From: Spirometra erinaceieuropaei
Taxonomy: Eukaryota; Platyhelminthes; Cestoda; Diphyllobothriidea; Diphyllobothriidae
Direction: 5' to 3'
DNA length: 64,000 nucleotides
Assembly: GCA_902702965.1 (NCBI GenBank)
Contig: CACRXP010000141.1
Span: 1,088,202 to 1,152,201, forward strand
The notes beneath the pieces are model-generated. The model was not told where the DNA came from. It did not search any database and saw nothing but the letters and a program-made list of their open reading frames with translations. Both the position numbers and the translations under genes were made by a program. Below, piece after piece: positions 34,593-47,900 of the stretch (position 1 is its first letter; every line of letters begins with the position of its first letter).

Positions 34593-35660
34593 ATATCGGT
34601 GAGATACAGTGCGTGACCGATCTCATGAAATGTTGGCCAAAATTCTGGAATTCGTTTCCGATTAGGAGGGATTACTTAAGTGGGGTTGTTATTATTGATT
34701 ATGATGAAGCATAACCCTATAACATTTTGGACTTGCCAGGATGTCGGCTTTTGAATGTACTTCTTTTTGACCTCCTGTAAAAACCACACACGGTAAAAAA
34801 TGACTACTTATGTAGCATGCATTTTTCCTATTGATTTTCGATAGCCTTATAAATTCAAATACATTTTACAGAAAAAATGCACAAAAATATGCTTTCTTTT
34901 GCTCATTTGGTGGGAAATCACATTGTCTTTATATTGTATGCCCGAAGAAAGTGTGTACTTAGGTTTTAAAAAAGTTTCCTACTTTCCAAATAATTTTCAG
35001 CCTGGTCTGACGTTGCATCAGCGTTTAGCAATTTTAGTCTACAAGGTGCATGCATTCCGCGTAAGGAAAACCATATATTCGTCTATGCCTTTAAGAAGGT
35101 ACCACATAGAGCTCATGAAATGTTGTAATGGATCCGGATCGTGCTGTACATTTCATGAGGAGCATTAGTAAACGGACATGTGCGGTCTTGCATGCATGGA
35201 CATCGCACGGTCTTAAAAATCTCATAAATAGAAACTTTTGTAAAACCTAAATATACACTTTCTTCGGACATTAAATACGAAGACAATGTGATTTCCCACC
35301 AAATGAGCAAAAGAAAGCATATTTTTGTGTATCTTTTCTGTAAAATGTATTTGCATTTGTAAGGCTATCGGAAGCCAATAGGAAAAATGCATGCTGCATA
35401 AGTAGTCATTTTTTACCGAGTGTGGTTTCTGCAGGAGGCCAAAAAGAAGTGCATTCAATAGCCGACATCCTGGCGAGTCCGAAATATTATAGGGTTCTGC
35501 TGCATGATAATCAGTATAACAACCCCACTTAAATAATCCTTCCTAATCGGAAACGTATTCCAGAATCTTGGCCAACAGTTCTTGAGATCAGTCACGCACT
35601 GTACGTGTCTGGGCTTTTGGCTAGTGCCTGTGCTGTAAGCATGGTATCCTGCAACCCCAG
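34593..35660 (+). mobile_element. Family A hammerhead remnant A6, split by fold-back F4
   Basis: AGAATATCGGTGAGA (to 34604) and CGTGTCTGGGCTTTTGGCTA (from 35604) together match the family A ribozyme 3' half, with the 999-bp fold-back F4 between them at a TA. A6 also lies head to head with A5. Confidence 0.5.
34605..35603. mobile_element. Fold-back element F4, complete, TA-flanked
   Basis: Starts TACAGTGCGTGACCGATCTC and ends with the inverse GATCAGTCACGCACTGTA, exactly 999 bp. Arms of about 380 bp (34605-34990 and 35225-35603) are closely similar by eye; loop 34990-35225. It is the cleanest member and shows the TA+CAGT ends of Tc1/mariner-type elements. Confidence 0.85.
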
Positions 35661-36034
35661 ATGCTGTTTTCCTGAGGAAATTCTTGGATGCGGTTGCCGA
35701 ATGGACAACGGAGATGAGAGTGACGGGTCTGGTATGAAATAGTCGAAAGTGATGCCTGATGTGAAGGTGCGATCGCACCAAGCAACATTAAACCGATTCA
35801 ATCAATAGTCGAGCTACTGGCTCAAGCGGACAAATGTAACATTCTGTGGGTCGACAGATCCAGGTCTTAAAACTTCAGGATTTACCAGGTTAATGGCCTA
35901 TCATTACAAACAGCGAGCACTCAGCAAGGTTCGGCCGATGGGTCACAACATCACTTAAACCCCCGCTTCAGTGCTCAAAGACAGTCAAGTCCGCAATGTC
36001 AGCCCTGTAGTTGGCCAAGAGGGATATCACAGCG

Positions 36035-36295
36035 TCTGATGAAGGCTGTTTCACTGGCCTTTGAAACCCTTGTACGGTCGCAATTGGATTTCGCCATTTA
36101 AGCCTGGAGACACTGGCACATTAAGGGCCATAGTGTCCTCTAGAAAGTCCAAAGGCATGCAGCCAAACTAGACAAAGTACAGGGCTCACTACCATAAGAA
36201 CCACGGTTGTTTAATTTCCATCTTTTTTCATTAATTTACAGAAAACTGCTAGGTGATTGGATATAAATGGTCCACATTGTGTGAAGTCAGGACTG
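36035..36295 (+). pseudogene. LINE fragment L4, decayed reverse-transcriptase C-terminal part
   Basis: LAFETLVRSQLDFAI, then a stop, AWRHWHIKGH, KVQRHAAKLDKVQ and RLFNFHLFSL follow the same order as L1 and L3 with several stops and small indels. Confidence 0.5.
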
Positions 36296-37940
36296 CTGCC
36301 TTGTTCTCGGTGATTCTTTTGAGTTGACAAACACAACGAACGTGATAGGATATCCACTCAAATTACATGTGACTGGGGCGGGGCCGGACATGCAATAGTT
36401 CTTCTCCAACGGAGTGGTTTAAGCACCGTAGTAGTAAACTATATCGAGTAGATATCTATTAGATATCGACTAATCGAGATACTACGCCGACGGCAAAAAT
36501 GAGGCTTAATACGGTGCGCTTGAAATCTTTTGCTTAAACCAACACCCCTTTCTACCCTCATTCATTCCTTTTCGTGTGTTTAATCCCCCCCCCCTCCCCT
36601 ATTACCCAGAGCTACTTTGGAGGCGGTTATTGTGGAATAATTATATTTAAAATTAAAATAACTAGACATGTACAGTGCTTTGCCGAATCCCTTCCGTGAT
36701 CGCTGTGTCGACGGAGGCCGGCAATCAGTAGAAGCGCCTGCGATGTTGTCTACAAGTTGGAACTGGTTCTTGATAAACGGCAATCAGTTTACAACTGTGT
36801 TCTCTGTTAACTTGCGTCTTTCGTTTCCTTTAGACCTGGCTGTCCAGCGACCTTTTCAGGCGCTTGGTAAACGCAGACTCAAGGTCTGATATCCTTACGC
36901 TGCTGCTTGTGTTCCATGCGATGAAGACCTCTGAATATCATAGGGTTGGGCAAGTAATGACAGCCATACCAACTGCAACCTCATATTGTTTGGATCCGCT
37001 GCGGCTTTCTTTTGCTTTTCTTCCCCTGAAATCGACATATGCATGGAATGCTACGCCTGTGAATGTTGTTATGCATACCTTTATAGACCCTTTGAAGAGG
37101 AAACTGAGTCACGAATAGCATCGCACACTGTAAAACCCCCAGAGCATAAATAATTTGGACCCCGTTTCCGGTCGACATGGTCTTGTCGCCGTGTGCTAAC
37201 CGTTAATTTCCGTTTAACACGCTACTGTACGCGCCACTGTAGCGTCTATTTGCGAAGCTTATTTTCCGTCTCCACCCTGCTGTACAAAACCACTGACATA
37301 CAATGACACTTGATGACGACTGAAATCGTACAACCTTTTCAGTAGCGTACGTATACTCGACTCAAGCCTCAACTCGTGTACATCGACTTGTCGATGCTGC
37401 TAACACTTGGAGTGGGTCGTGTTTCTGCAAGGTTTTGAGGTTTTTTCTGCACGCCATCGATATCGATTTTCTTGTTTTTTGATATACCTTTGACGGTTGT
37501 AACAAAAAGGGAGTTCGAAGGCATGTAAATAAATTTCCCTTAAATAAAATTAAGTGGGGTGTAAAAAGAGTTATTTCGAGAAAATGATGGGAAAACTGGG
37601 TATCCCTGATAGCATTCTACTCGCCCATGGGCTAGCCCGGTCGTCTGGTCGCGGGCTAGTTTTGCGATTGACTGGATTTTCTCAGAAATCTTAGCGGACA
37701 CTGTCCACACGGGGACAGTTAGACACGCCCATTCGCGCGAGTTGAGGGCGTTGTAGCCCGGGGCGATTTAAGTCGCCAGACAGGCGCATCTCACACTGCA
37801 GTGAATGACCCTCCGAAGGCTTCCACACGGACAACGCAGAACCGGAAGTTATAGTGAAAATGTAAGAAAAAATACATGTTTCAAAGGAGGATCCACCGGT
37901 GGCATGGCAAGAAACGTTTTAATGGCGAGTACGAAAATCC

Positions 37941-38013
37941 TGCTTCCGCCCGGTTTCGAACCGGGGACCTTCCGCGTGTGAGGCGGACGTGATAACCACT
38001 ACACCACAGAAGC
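37941..38013 (-). tRNA. tRNA-Val (anticodon CAC)
   Basis: A 73-nt cloverleaf: acceptor GCTTCTG/CGGAAGC, D arm GTGT-AGTGGTTA-TCAC, anticodon stem TCCGC/GCGGA with loop CTCACAC (anticodon CAC at 37978-37980), T arm CCCGG-TTCGAAA-CCGGG, and discriminator A. A-box and B-box are intact and a TTTT Pol III stop follows at once (AAAA on the + strand, 37934-37937). It is nearly the textbook metazoan tRNA-Val(CAC), unlike the tRNA-like SINEs elsewhere in the window. Confidence 0.95.
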
Positions 38014-38789
38014 GGACACACCGCGCTCTTACTTTCTAGCCCACTTACGACTCGTATTTAATTTTTCTTTCACACTGCCATTACGGTTGTGCATATGGGG
38101 AGCTCCAGAGTAAATCCACCGTTTGAAAACGCAGTTCTTCGTAATCTCTGTAAGTCCCTACGGGTAAATAAGACTCGCGCCACGGCCTAATACTCACGGG
38201 ATAGTGGATAAGCATAGTGGACGAATAGGAGGCCAGTCGGGTTGCCGGGAGCCTTCGTGGATCGTAAGGCTCCCTTCACGTGAGATGATGCGTTGCCGAC
38301 ATTTACGCCTGTATATTGTTCCACTATCCACTCCTCCACACAACAGACTCGTTTCGCTCTTACATATGGCGGACGAATAAGAATATCCGGGGGTCTTCAA
38401 GTACCTTTGGAGGACAATCAGATGCCTGTTAGTTCTTATGTTGTCGGGTTGCATACGAAGGTGCATAAACCTGCGATACAGGGTTAATTTCTTAGGACAT
38501 GTTGTATCCGGATGCGTGATTGAGACAAACAAAGATATGGTTGGAGAAGTCCATGACGGGCCAACTCCAAATAACATATCGGTCCTTAAGCCACTTTATT
38601 AAGGGAATAGTACTTTAGATCTTTAATACCTGAAAATAGTGATAGAGACGATTTTGACACCAACTATTCTGGAAGCTTCACTGTCAAGAGTATGTCTGAG
38701 CCAGGCTCAAACCACCACCACTTGCACAATCTTAATTGTACGTATAGTAGTTTCTCAGCAAATGAGTACCTAGTTTGCATTTAAAAATG

Positions 38790-40440
38790 TCATCGCTTCT
38801 TAAAGAACCGACGTACAAGGGAGTTTGTTCCATCTCCCAACGACCCTCTTCGAAAAGGCGTTTCGTCGGCCGCCCGTGTGGACCGACTTCCTCTGCAGTT
38901 CAAGGGAATTGCCATACAGACAGTCTGTCCCAGCCAATTCAAAGACTTCATCAAACTCTCGGTAAACTCGCGACCCCTGGCAATCTGGTAGGTTTGAATG
39001 AAGTTAATGCGCAGTCGCCTGTAATTGAGGGGAAACAAATTAAGTTCATTCAGTCTGGCTTCGTAAGGCAGATGATTAAGATTCTTTCCTATGTTCATAG
39101 TCCTCGCTTAAACTCTTCTCACTTGTTGATAATCCTTCTTAAACCACGAACGCAGGTCTGGACGACATAATCCGAGTGAGACCGTAGGAATTCCCGTAGG
39201 TTTTTCCGAACAGTTCCTTATCAGTCTGCACAAATCCTCGTCTCAGAGCAAATAACACCTGTGTCGCGCGTTTATCTGTCTTTGGACACCGTAATGGTGG
39301 TTTAGGTGAGGTTATCAGAAAACTGGTGTCCCTCTGTTCCTCAACATTTGAAAGAGGCTGTCCATCAAGGAGATATCCGAAGTAACCACCCTCCTCACTG
39401 GTCCCTCGGGCGCAGAGTCTCAGGACTATACACTCATTAACGTTAAAATGTAAGATCCAACGGACAGACCAGCTTCTGGGCTGCCTGAGAATCTCTTGAA
39501 GTGCGTGCCTGTCTGCATCAGATCTTATGACTCTCTACAGTATAACATCTTCAGCAACCATGACGGCCCTGCGAAACAGGTCGTAAACAGACTCGATGAT
39601 TTGAACTAGGAGGAACAACGGCCCTAAGACTGAGTCCTGGGGTATACCATTTAGAACGAGGGGAGGAGTTTAATTCGAGTCATCGATTCACATGGTTTGA
39701 TATATACCCGTGAGAAAATCTGTCATTTCTGTACGCAACTTTCCTCTTAATCCAATTTCAGACATGCAATAAATAAGCGTTTGTGTGGGACTTTGTCAAA
39801 CGGCTTTTTAAAATCCATGTACACGACGTAAATCGCTATATCACCGTCCAGTGCACAATTCCACTGTTCGGGTGAGAGCAATAAGCCGGAAAAAAAGAGC
39901 GGCTCTATCTGAAACCGTGCTGGAGACCTGAGAATAAGTGGTTCTCCACGAGGAATTTAATTTTCGTCTTCTTAAGTTTGGTTTCCACCATTCTACAGCA
40001 AATGCAGGTTATCTGGACTGGCCGACAATTGTTGACACTAGCTCGAGCTACACTCTTGTATATTGGGCAGGTATTTGCCGTCTTCCATTCGGATGACAGT
40101 CCACCTAATTCGAATGACTGGCGGAAGATATTCGGTAGTGATTTGGAAAGTCATTTTGCCAATTTTCTCAAGAACACAGCCTGTATATTGCCCTGGCCCG
40201 AAGACTTTTCTTCTTTGAGATTCAACAGCTCTCTTTTTGATGACAAATGCCAGTAGGAGTGCAGATTTAAGGATGGGGCCGGCGTTTACAACAGCACCGT
40301 CAATATTGTGATTCTGAAACTCCGTTTCCCTAGGAATACTTACGCACAGGACTGTCCCAAATGTCGACTTTCTCGTCGCTTTCAACGATTTCCACGCCAT
40401 TATCATCCTTCTGTACTACGACTGGGTTCTTATTTTTTAG
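38790..40440 (-). pseudogene. LINE fragment L2, reverse-transcriptase domain through C-terminus
   Basis: From 40440 downward: KKRAVESQRRKVFGPGQYTG and LEKIGKMTFQ (the usual 'GPD...LKEIG' start of the domain), then VVYMDFKKPFDKVPHKRL near 39830, GIPQDSVLGPLFLL near 39630, and near 39090 LPYEARLNELNLFPLNYRRL with RINFIQTYQIARGRE. Many stops and frameshifts. The palm motif normally reads PQGSVLGP; here Q-D replaces Q-G. Same broad clade as L1. Confidence 0.75.
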
Positions 40441-43400
40441 CCGACTGTTAATACCGTGAAATAAAATCTTGGGTTTATGTAAAGCCTGCCAGATAATTTT
40501 GGATTCCATGTCCTTCCTTGCCTGGCAGATCCACTTTTGTCCATGTTTCGTTGATGATGGAATCCCTCAAGGTGTTTTGATGACCCACTTGCCCTGAATA
40601 CCCCATTTTTTATTTTTCTTTATTACCTGCCAGTTAATGTTTCTTGTTAAGCTGACAAGGCGAATAATCGCTGGACAACATGGGTGAAATCGTCTTGAAC
40701 GATCTCTAGTCGTCCTCGGGATCCCCAGTGAGCAAACAGTCCCAAATCACGGGCACGGATCCGTTCTTAATCATGTTAAAATTTGCTTTCCTCATATTTT
40801 GCTGCTGGCGTTGAGAGAAGAGCAAGAAATGAAATAGTAGCGTAGTATGGTTATTCTTACCGAGAAGTTCACTGGAATACATTTCATAATGTAAGAGAAG
40901 TCTTATATAGATTCTAGGTGCAAGCAATTAGCTCTCTGGTACCTTTATGCTTTGTGCCGGAGGGAGGTCGAGTAGGAAGTCCATTAGCTTACAGCCGAAG
41001 GAAACCAGCGCACCGCCAGCTGCCAGATTTTCCCAGTCTGTTGCAGGTGCGTTGAGATTCCGAGAGAGTTAATGCAGTCGCACCCACTGGCTAGCTTGGT
41101 ACGGGATAGTTTTAGAACTTAAATGTTTGTGTTCCTCTACACAAAAATCGAATAAGCACACTTGAGTTCTGCATGAAAAAAATAAGGAAGGAATTTGGAA
41201 AGAGGCACTGTAAGAAGGAGCAGCATGCAAAACTAAATATGTGCGTACACCTACGCTTATTTAAATGAATTCTCACTCAAGGATCTCTGACGAATATTTG
41301 TTGGTTAGTTAATCTGCCGTCGGCGATGCTGATAGAATGTCGTAGTTCTAATGCTATAATCGTATATGATATAAAATGATTTGGAGTGGCATCTTAATAC
41401 TTCCGATCGAGTGATAACATTTGCTTTGTACTCTTTCATGAATTCTGTGGGCTTTGCAGGTCTTCACCCTTCATTTTGTAAGGCATGTGAAATGAGATAA
41501 TGAAACATCTAGCAAGGCAAACGATGGCCGCCGTTAATACATTGAAAGCAAATGTTTACTATTAAACAGCCATGAAAAGTCTCACTTACTTTGCTGGCTA
41601 TCACTGTTCCGAGGGCTTTTATTACAAAAATCAGAATGACATACGCATTTGGGCCCCATCATAAAAACGCATTCTCATTTATGCGCGTAGGAGAATTGCG
41701 TGGACTGTGCAGGGAGGAAATGTTGCTGGCAACCTTCTTAGGCATTCCCCGGCCTAAAAGTCTGCCTTGCGAATACGATGCAGATTAACGACACCTACTG
41801 ACGGAGCTGCCAGGATACTGCGCAGTGGTCAGAAAGCTGAAAAAATACGTGACCTCCTGCGAATGATATACACATTGCGTTTATCGGCAACGACGCGATT
41901 GAACAGAAAACATAAAAATGCTTTTTGGTAAATGAGGTCCCAAAATGATCGCACGCTTCATATATCAAAAGGCTTTTAAGCGTAAAGTAAGCAGGTTTGT
42001 GGAGTTGGTCAACAGACGAGGGCGCGTATAGCCAAGTCTATCGGGGATAGTAAGTTAAAGATACTATCAATCTCATTTGCCGGTAAGTTAGTCATTTTGA
42101 GCTGTCGCGAATACTGCCAACGGTGCCTCTCCAGGATATTAATTTAAAGCTACCGTTATCGAATGGCTTTTTCTAATTTTCTCGCAGTGCCCTCTAATTT
42201 CCTCATGTGCTTTGTTTTTCAGACTGAATTTGTCCAATCCCTTGGTCTTTCGGTTGCATACCGGTACTTTGGTGAACAGCTACAAATATCCGAGCGTTAG
42301 GTAAAGGTTCGCAGGCCTTAGTGTCTGTTATTCCGAAGTCTGGTTTCTCCCTGCTTCCGTCTCGCCTTCACCAGTCGATTATTTAAGTCTCATTACGATG
42401 GCCTGAACAGCAATTGAAACGGTTCTCGTCTTTTTTTGGTAACGATTATTACCGATGGTATACACGCAAGCATGCATGTGCCCTACGGCAGTGTGGGCGC
42501 AGGGACGGTGACTTACACGTGAATGAATCAATGGGTCAAGGCAAGGAGGGGCTGCGTAATCGATTACTAGCCTAAAGACGGGCCTGTGTTTACTGTAGAT
42601 CATAACGTTTGGACACCACACCAAACAAAGTCTGCCTACCATTAACAGTCGCAGAGTGCCGCTGAGTTAGACGTTCACCATCGGGGCCGGATAGTCTTAA
42701 GATTATCCTAATTCGAATGCTCACAATAAGCAGGACCTGCTTTCAATCGGCACGTATAAAGCCTCGTTTTTCCTCCTTTACCCTGGTTAGATTTAAAGAC
42801 GGCAGGAGACAGCATGTAGTAGGTAGTCAGCGTAACTAAGATTGCCTTATAACCCAAACATATTTCTCACGGTTTTCGGACAGACGAGCGAACCAAGCTA
42901 ATTGTATGTATACTTCTCGTTTACAGTGCTATCCGAGAACGCCACTAAGTACCTAGCTGCGCTTTATCTTCTAGTTGTACTTATCCTTGTCTTCTCTCCG
43001 GAGGTCAATGTGACGAAGTTTCTTGACTTGTCTTGAATCTGTGTTATGGGTAATCGGACCTTCTTAAGTCTGGAAAAACGCTCATGCGAAGCAGGTGCTC
43101 GATTGTAACGTCACTGGCCACAATAATGCTTTCAGTCGAAGGGGGCAGCGTTTATCCGCTTTTGTTGTGTTCATTTGAGCGTTTAGTCGGGCCTAGTATA
43201 ACTATGTTGCCAATGAAGTTGGGACTGGGTTTAGACCTCATTCTCGACATGTTTGTGGGCTGGCGTTAGTAACGCGTTTAAGGGTGTTATCCGCAGGAAC
43301 AGCAGTGAACTGCATTGCTCTCCTTCCATTTGTCTGCCATGTTCTTACTTTGCTCTAACAGAAATTCAAATTTTCTTCGTTTCCGCACCTTGTTATTTCT

Positions 43401-43497
43401 CGATGCCATTTTTTCGTTTCGGCTTAAGTAAATATCCTTTTTAAATCCGCGTCCACCAGCTTCCTGTTCTTTTCCTTTGATATGATTTTAGAAGAAT
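40441..43497. other. Upstream region of the XPB gene
   Basis: Mostly single-copy looking DNA. A short SINE B-like scrap (GACGGTGACTTACACGTG) lies near 42515. No clear TATA box or upstream exon could be fixed; the XPB start context is AGAAGAATATGG. Confidence 0.4.
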
Positions 43498-44925
43498 ATG
43501 GCTCGTGGAGATCGTCGAAGTACCCGCAAGGCTCGTCCACCTGCTAAAAAAGCTCGTGTCGATGATCCTTCTATTACCAACGTTTCTGAGTCGGAGTTTA
43601 GCGACCCTGACGCCAGCAATGACAGCACCACTATGTCAGTTCCAGAGAGCGAGTTCTTTGATGATGAGGAGGATGAGGATTACGATGTGATTGATGAACA
43701 AGATGAAGCTCGGGTCTTATCTCGCCTAGGTCGCCAGGGCTCGACGACCAAACCCGAAAATGTTGCCCCCTCCGTAGCTGCCGGTGAGGACACCTCTGTA
43801 GTGCCCACTCCACGCGATGAATTTGGGGCCAAGGACCTGCGTTCTGTACTTAAACTTCGCCCCGATCATCCAACGCGCCCACTTTGGGTCGGTCCAGATG
43901 GGCACATCTTTCTTGAAACCTTTGGTCCGATAGCCAGTCAGGCGCAAGACTTTCTTATTGCCATTGCGGAGCCCGTGTGCCGACCCGAGCATATACACGA
44001 GTACAAGCTAACTTCCTACTCTCTCTATGCGGCTGTGTCCGTTGGTCTGCGAACCAATGAGATTGTAGGTTGCCTTCGTCGTCTCTGCAAGACGGAACTC
44101 CCCCCGGGAATTGTTGCCTACATCCGCTCTTGCACCCTCTCCTACGGCAAGGCCAAGTTGGTCCTTAAGGGCGGCCGCTTCTACGTAGAGAGCGCATACA
44201 AAGGTTTCCTCAAGCGTCTAGCTAGCGACCCTGTAATCAAACAGTGCCTTATCCGTAACCCAAACGAATCTGATGACGGGAAGACAACAGAGGAGTTTGC
44301 ATTTCACACCTTCGAGAATAATTCCTCCACACCAATCGCTCTGGGGGTGGAGTCCGCCACCTCCTCATCAACTGTCAGCAAGGACGGGGTCGCAGCTGCA
44401 GACTCCTCTGGAATGACAGAAATACTCAAACTGTATGCGGCGATCGATGCTGAGGATGATGATATAGAGGCAGAGGGAGTGATGATGGCTGGCCAAGGTG
44501 ACGCAAACGTAGTTGGATCAACCGGTGACGCGGATGCTCTGAACCTCCGAGCAATCGGTATTGAGTCTACCGCGGAGGATAAAGAAGAGGAGGAGGCTGT
44601 AATTGGTGAGCGCAATGCTGCAGGTAGTGGTGAGAACAAAGACGAACACGGTGGTGGACTGAGTGAATCCCTTGGACGCACCTTAGCCATCGAGGTGAAA
44701 CAGGAGGACATCGAGTTGTTGCAGAGACGCTGTGTAGAGCTTGAAGTGCCTCTTCTTGCAGAATACGACTTCCGACAGGACAAGCTAAATCGTGATATCA
44801 GCATTGATTTGCGAGCAAGCACCTCTCTGCGACCCTACCAAGAGAAAAGTCTACGCAAGATGTTCGGCAATGGGAGAGCCCGCTCGGGCGTTATAGTTCT
44901 ACCCTGCGGCGCCGGAAAGACATTG
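43498..44925 (+). CDS. ERCC3: XPB exon 1 (residues 1-476)
   Basis: This large first coding exon carries the basic and acidic N-terminus, the damage-recognition-like N-terminal domain, the long Asp/Glu/Ser/Gly-rich linker, and the start of the first RecA-like domain. It stops just after Walker A (GAGKT-L) at a GTGAGT donor (44926). The frame runs on past the donor to a stop at 45064-45066, but that tail does not resemble XPB. Confidence 0.95.
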
Positions 44926-47900
44926 GTGAGTAAACTACCTATTTCGACTAGACTGTTCAAGATTGACTTACTATTGGTTGTGATGTGTGCTTTCTCTTCC
45001 TTTGTGCCGCCATCGACGCTAACTCTAATCCTCATCGGTCATCCTAGCCGAATGGTACTTGCTTGACATCCCGTTCATCGTCCTTGTTCTCCTGTTTGGA
45101 CTAGCTTCAATACTGGTTTAGTTGACTCCAGAGTTCACGGTCGTAGAGTTTCGTGTGAATATGGTACAGGCCTAGGTCTTAATCTCGTCCGAACCCTACG
45201 GTCGAGGGTTAAGCATTATTGGGTGACAAGCAACACATGATATTTCGTATTGGCGCCTTGCTTTGTGACCGTTTTATAGATACCCGATTTGCCGTTTCGG
45301 TGCTTAATCATGCCTGAGGTACGACCTCTGCATTATCCGTCAGATTTGAGAGCCTGTTTATTTCGCAACCAGCCTTCATCGAAGGTTTCTTCACAAGATA
45401 TTCTCTGTCCTATCCTAAATTAATTTTCCTCTGTGGAAGGCAGCATATGCATTCGTTGGATAAAGATGTATAATGTCATGATTTTATCAGCCTATCTTCA
45501 GCCCCTATTTCATTCCAGGTTGGCGTAACAGCAGCCTGCACCGTGCGCAAACCCACCCTCTGTTTGTGTACCAGCGGCGTTGCGGTCGAGCAGTGGCGAT
45601 CGCAATTCAAGCTTTGGTCCACGGCCGAGGATAGTCAGATTTTGCGGTTCACCAGCGATGCCAAAGATCGACCCACTGCCAGTACCTGCATCTGCATCTC
45701 CACCTACTCAATGATTGCTCACTCTACGAAACGTTCCTACGAGGCCGAACGTCTCATGGAGTGGATGAAAAGCCAGGAATGGGGATTGATGGTTCTGGAC
45801 GAGGTATGTCGCTTATGCCTGGGTGAAGAACCCTTGCTCCCGTGTATATTTTTTGCCTGACGCGTAGATCGCGAGTGCGGACGGCGACTGTATCACGGAT
45901 CCCCATTCTACTGTGGCTACTCTAATCCCCGTTCTCTTTGGTAGTGGCCGCAAGTAACGACCCCTATTGTCCTAGTTTTTTGAGTTTCGCACTTGTGTAG
46001 GACGTGGGGAGGTCGATGCGACGATTGGATTGTCTGTCTGTCCAGTCTGCATCGGCACCTGCACACAGTACCTCCAGTCTCAAAAGCTGAGTAGGCGGAT
46101 TCGCCACCTGAAACGTTAGAACACAAATACACCTCCCGTTTCTGATAACCCGTAGTTTTCTATGGCGTTTCTGAGTTTCGATAGGTGTACTTCCTTCGGT
46201 TCTGAATCAGCCTCTTTTGACTTTTTCCTAACAGGTGCACACGATCCCTGCCAAAATGTTTCGCCGCGTTTTGACTCTTGTTCAAGCACACTGCAAGTTG
46301 GGACTGACGGCAACTCTTGTCCGCGAAGATGACAAAATCACCGATTTGAATTTTCTAATCGGACCCAAGCTGTATGAAGCCAACTGGCTAGAGCTTCAAA
46401 AACGCGGTTTTATCGCCAAGGTTCAATGTGCGGAAGTCTGGTGTCCTATGACCTCTGAATTCTATCGCGAATACCTGCAAGTAAGCACTCCCACTATTCT
46501 TGGTATGCCTCCTCCTCTCCCTCCTCCTCCCCCTCCTTCCCCCCCCCCGCCCCCTCCTCCCCTCAACCACCTACTTTCCCCTCCTCTCCCCACCGTCGCC
46601 GTCGTTTGTGGCACTCTTACGCATGTTTCTCGTACTAGATGAAAAGTATGAAGAAGCAACTGCTTGCAGTGATGAACCCCAACAAGTTCCGCGCCTGTCA
46701 ATACCTCATTCGTTATCACGAGCAGCGTAATGACAAGATAATTGTCTTTTCTGACAATGTCTTCGCCCTCAAATACTATGCAAAGGAGATGGACCGGCCA
46801 TATCTCTACGGTCCCACAAGTCAGACTGAACGAATGCAGATTCTGCAGAATTTTCAGTACAATGCTAAAGTAAGTGCTTCTGCGTATTTTCTTCCTGCTT
46901 TTAATTCAGCGTCGTTCCTGTTCAATTTTGACTGCTTACAACGTAGTGCTGTCGGGCTATAGGCCATTTCTTTATTTTCCATTCGTACTCTCATTAGCCG
47001 GGCTTCCCCTTCACTTTTCATTGTTGGATTTTGAACTCTCACGACCACCCCCTTTCATTCAACCGATGTTCGAGGAGTGCTTACAAGTTCATGCCTCCTC
47101 TTGCCTAGTTACATTCTCTAAGTGCAGTCCACATAACGCGCCTACAGTGAGTGACTGATCTCATGAATGTTGGCCGAAATCCTGAAATGCGTTTTTGACA
47201 AGGAAGCATTAGTTAGGTGGTGCTGTTGTATTGACTATCATGCAGCATAATACCATGGTATTTTTAGACTCGCCAGGATGCCGGCCTCCGAATGCACTTT
47301 TTTCGACCTCCTGCAGAAACCACGCTCGGTAAAAAATGACTACTTAAATGGCATGTATTTTTCACACTGATTCTAAATGGTCTTATAAATCCAATTATAT
47401 TTTATAGAACACGTGCACAGAAATATGCTTTTTTACTCTTTTGGTAGACAATCGCATTGTCTTTAGATTTTATACCATAAGAAAGGTTATATTTCAGTTT
47501 TAAAAAAGTTCTTAATTATGACATTTTTAAGACCGTGCATTGTCCATACATACTGCATCGCACATGCCCGTTTACCAATGCTCCTCAGGAGATGTACGCA
47601 TCCATTGCAAAATTTTATGAACTCCATATGGTATCTCCTTAAATTCCTAGAGGAATATATGATTTTCTTTACGCGGAAACCATACACCTTGTAGACTGAA
47701 GTCGCTAAACGCCAAAGCAACGGGTGATCGGGCTCTAGATTATTCGAGAATTGGGAAACTTTTCCAAAACCTACATATAGACTTTCTTTGTGTATAGACT
47801 GTGAAGACAATGTCATTTTCTACTAAACGAGTAAAAGAAGGCATATTTTATACGTGTTTTCTATAAAATGCATTTAAATTTATAAGACCGTCGAAAATCA

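Noticed and set aside
36035..36075. CTGATGA...GAAAC with AGGC/GCCT between, resembling a hammerhead
   Set aside because: It lies in the LINE L4 coding remnant, lacks a stem III and a cleavage triplet, and the similarity is likely chance.
37880..37945. Possible second tRNA or snRNA beside tRNA-Val
   Set aside because: No box motifs or secondary structure could be seen.
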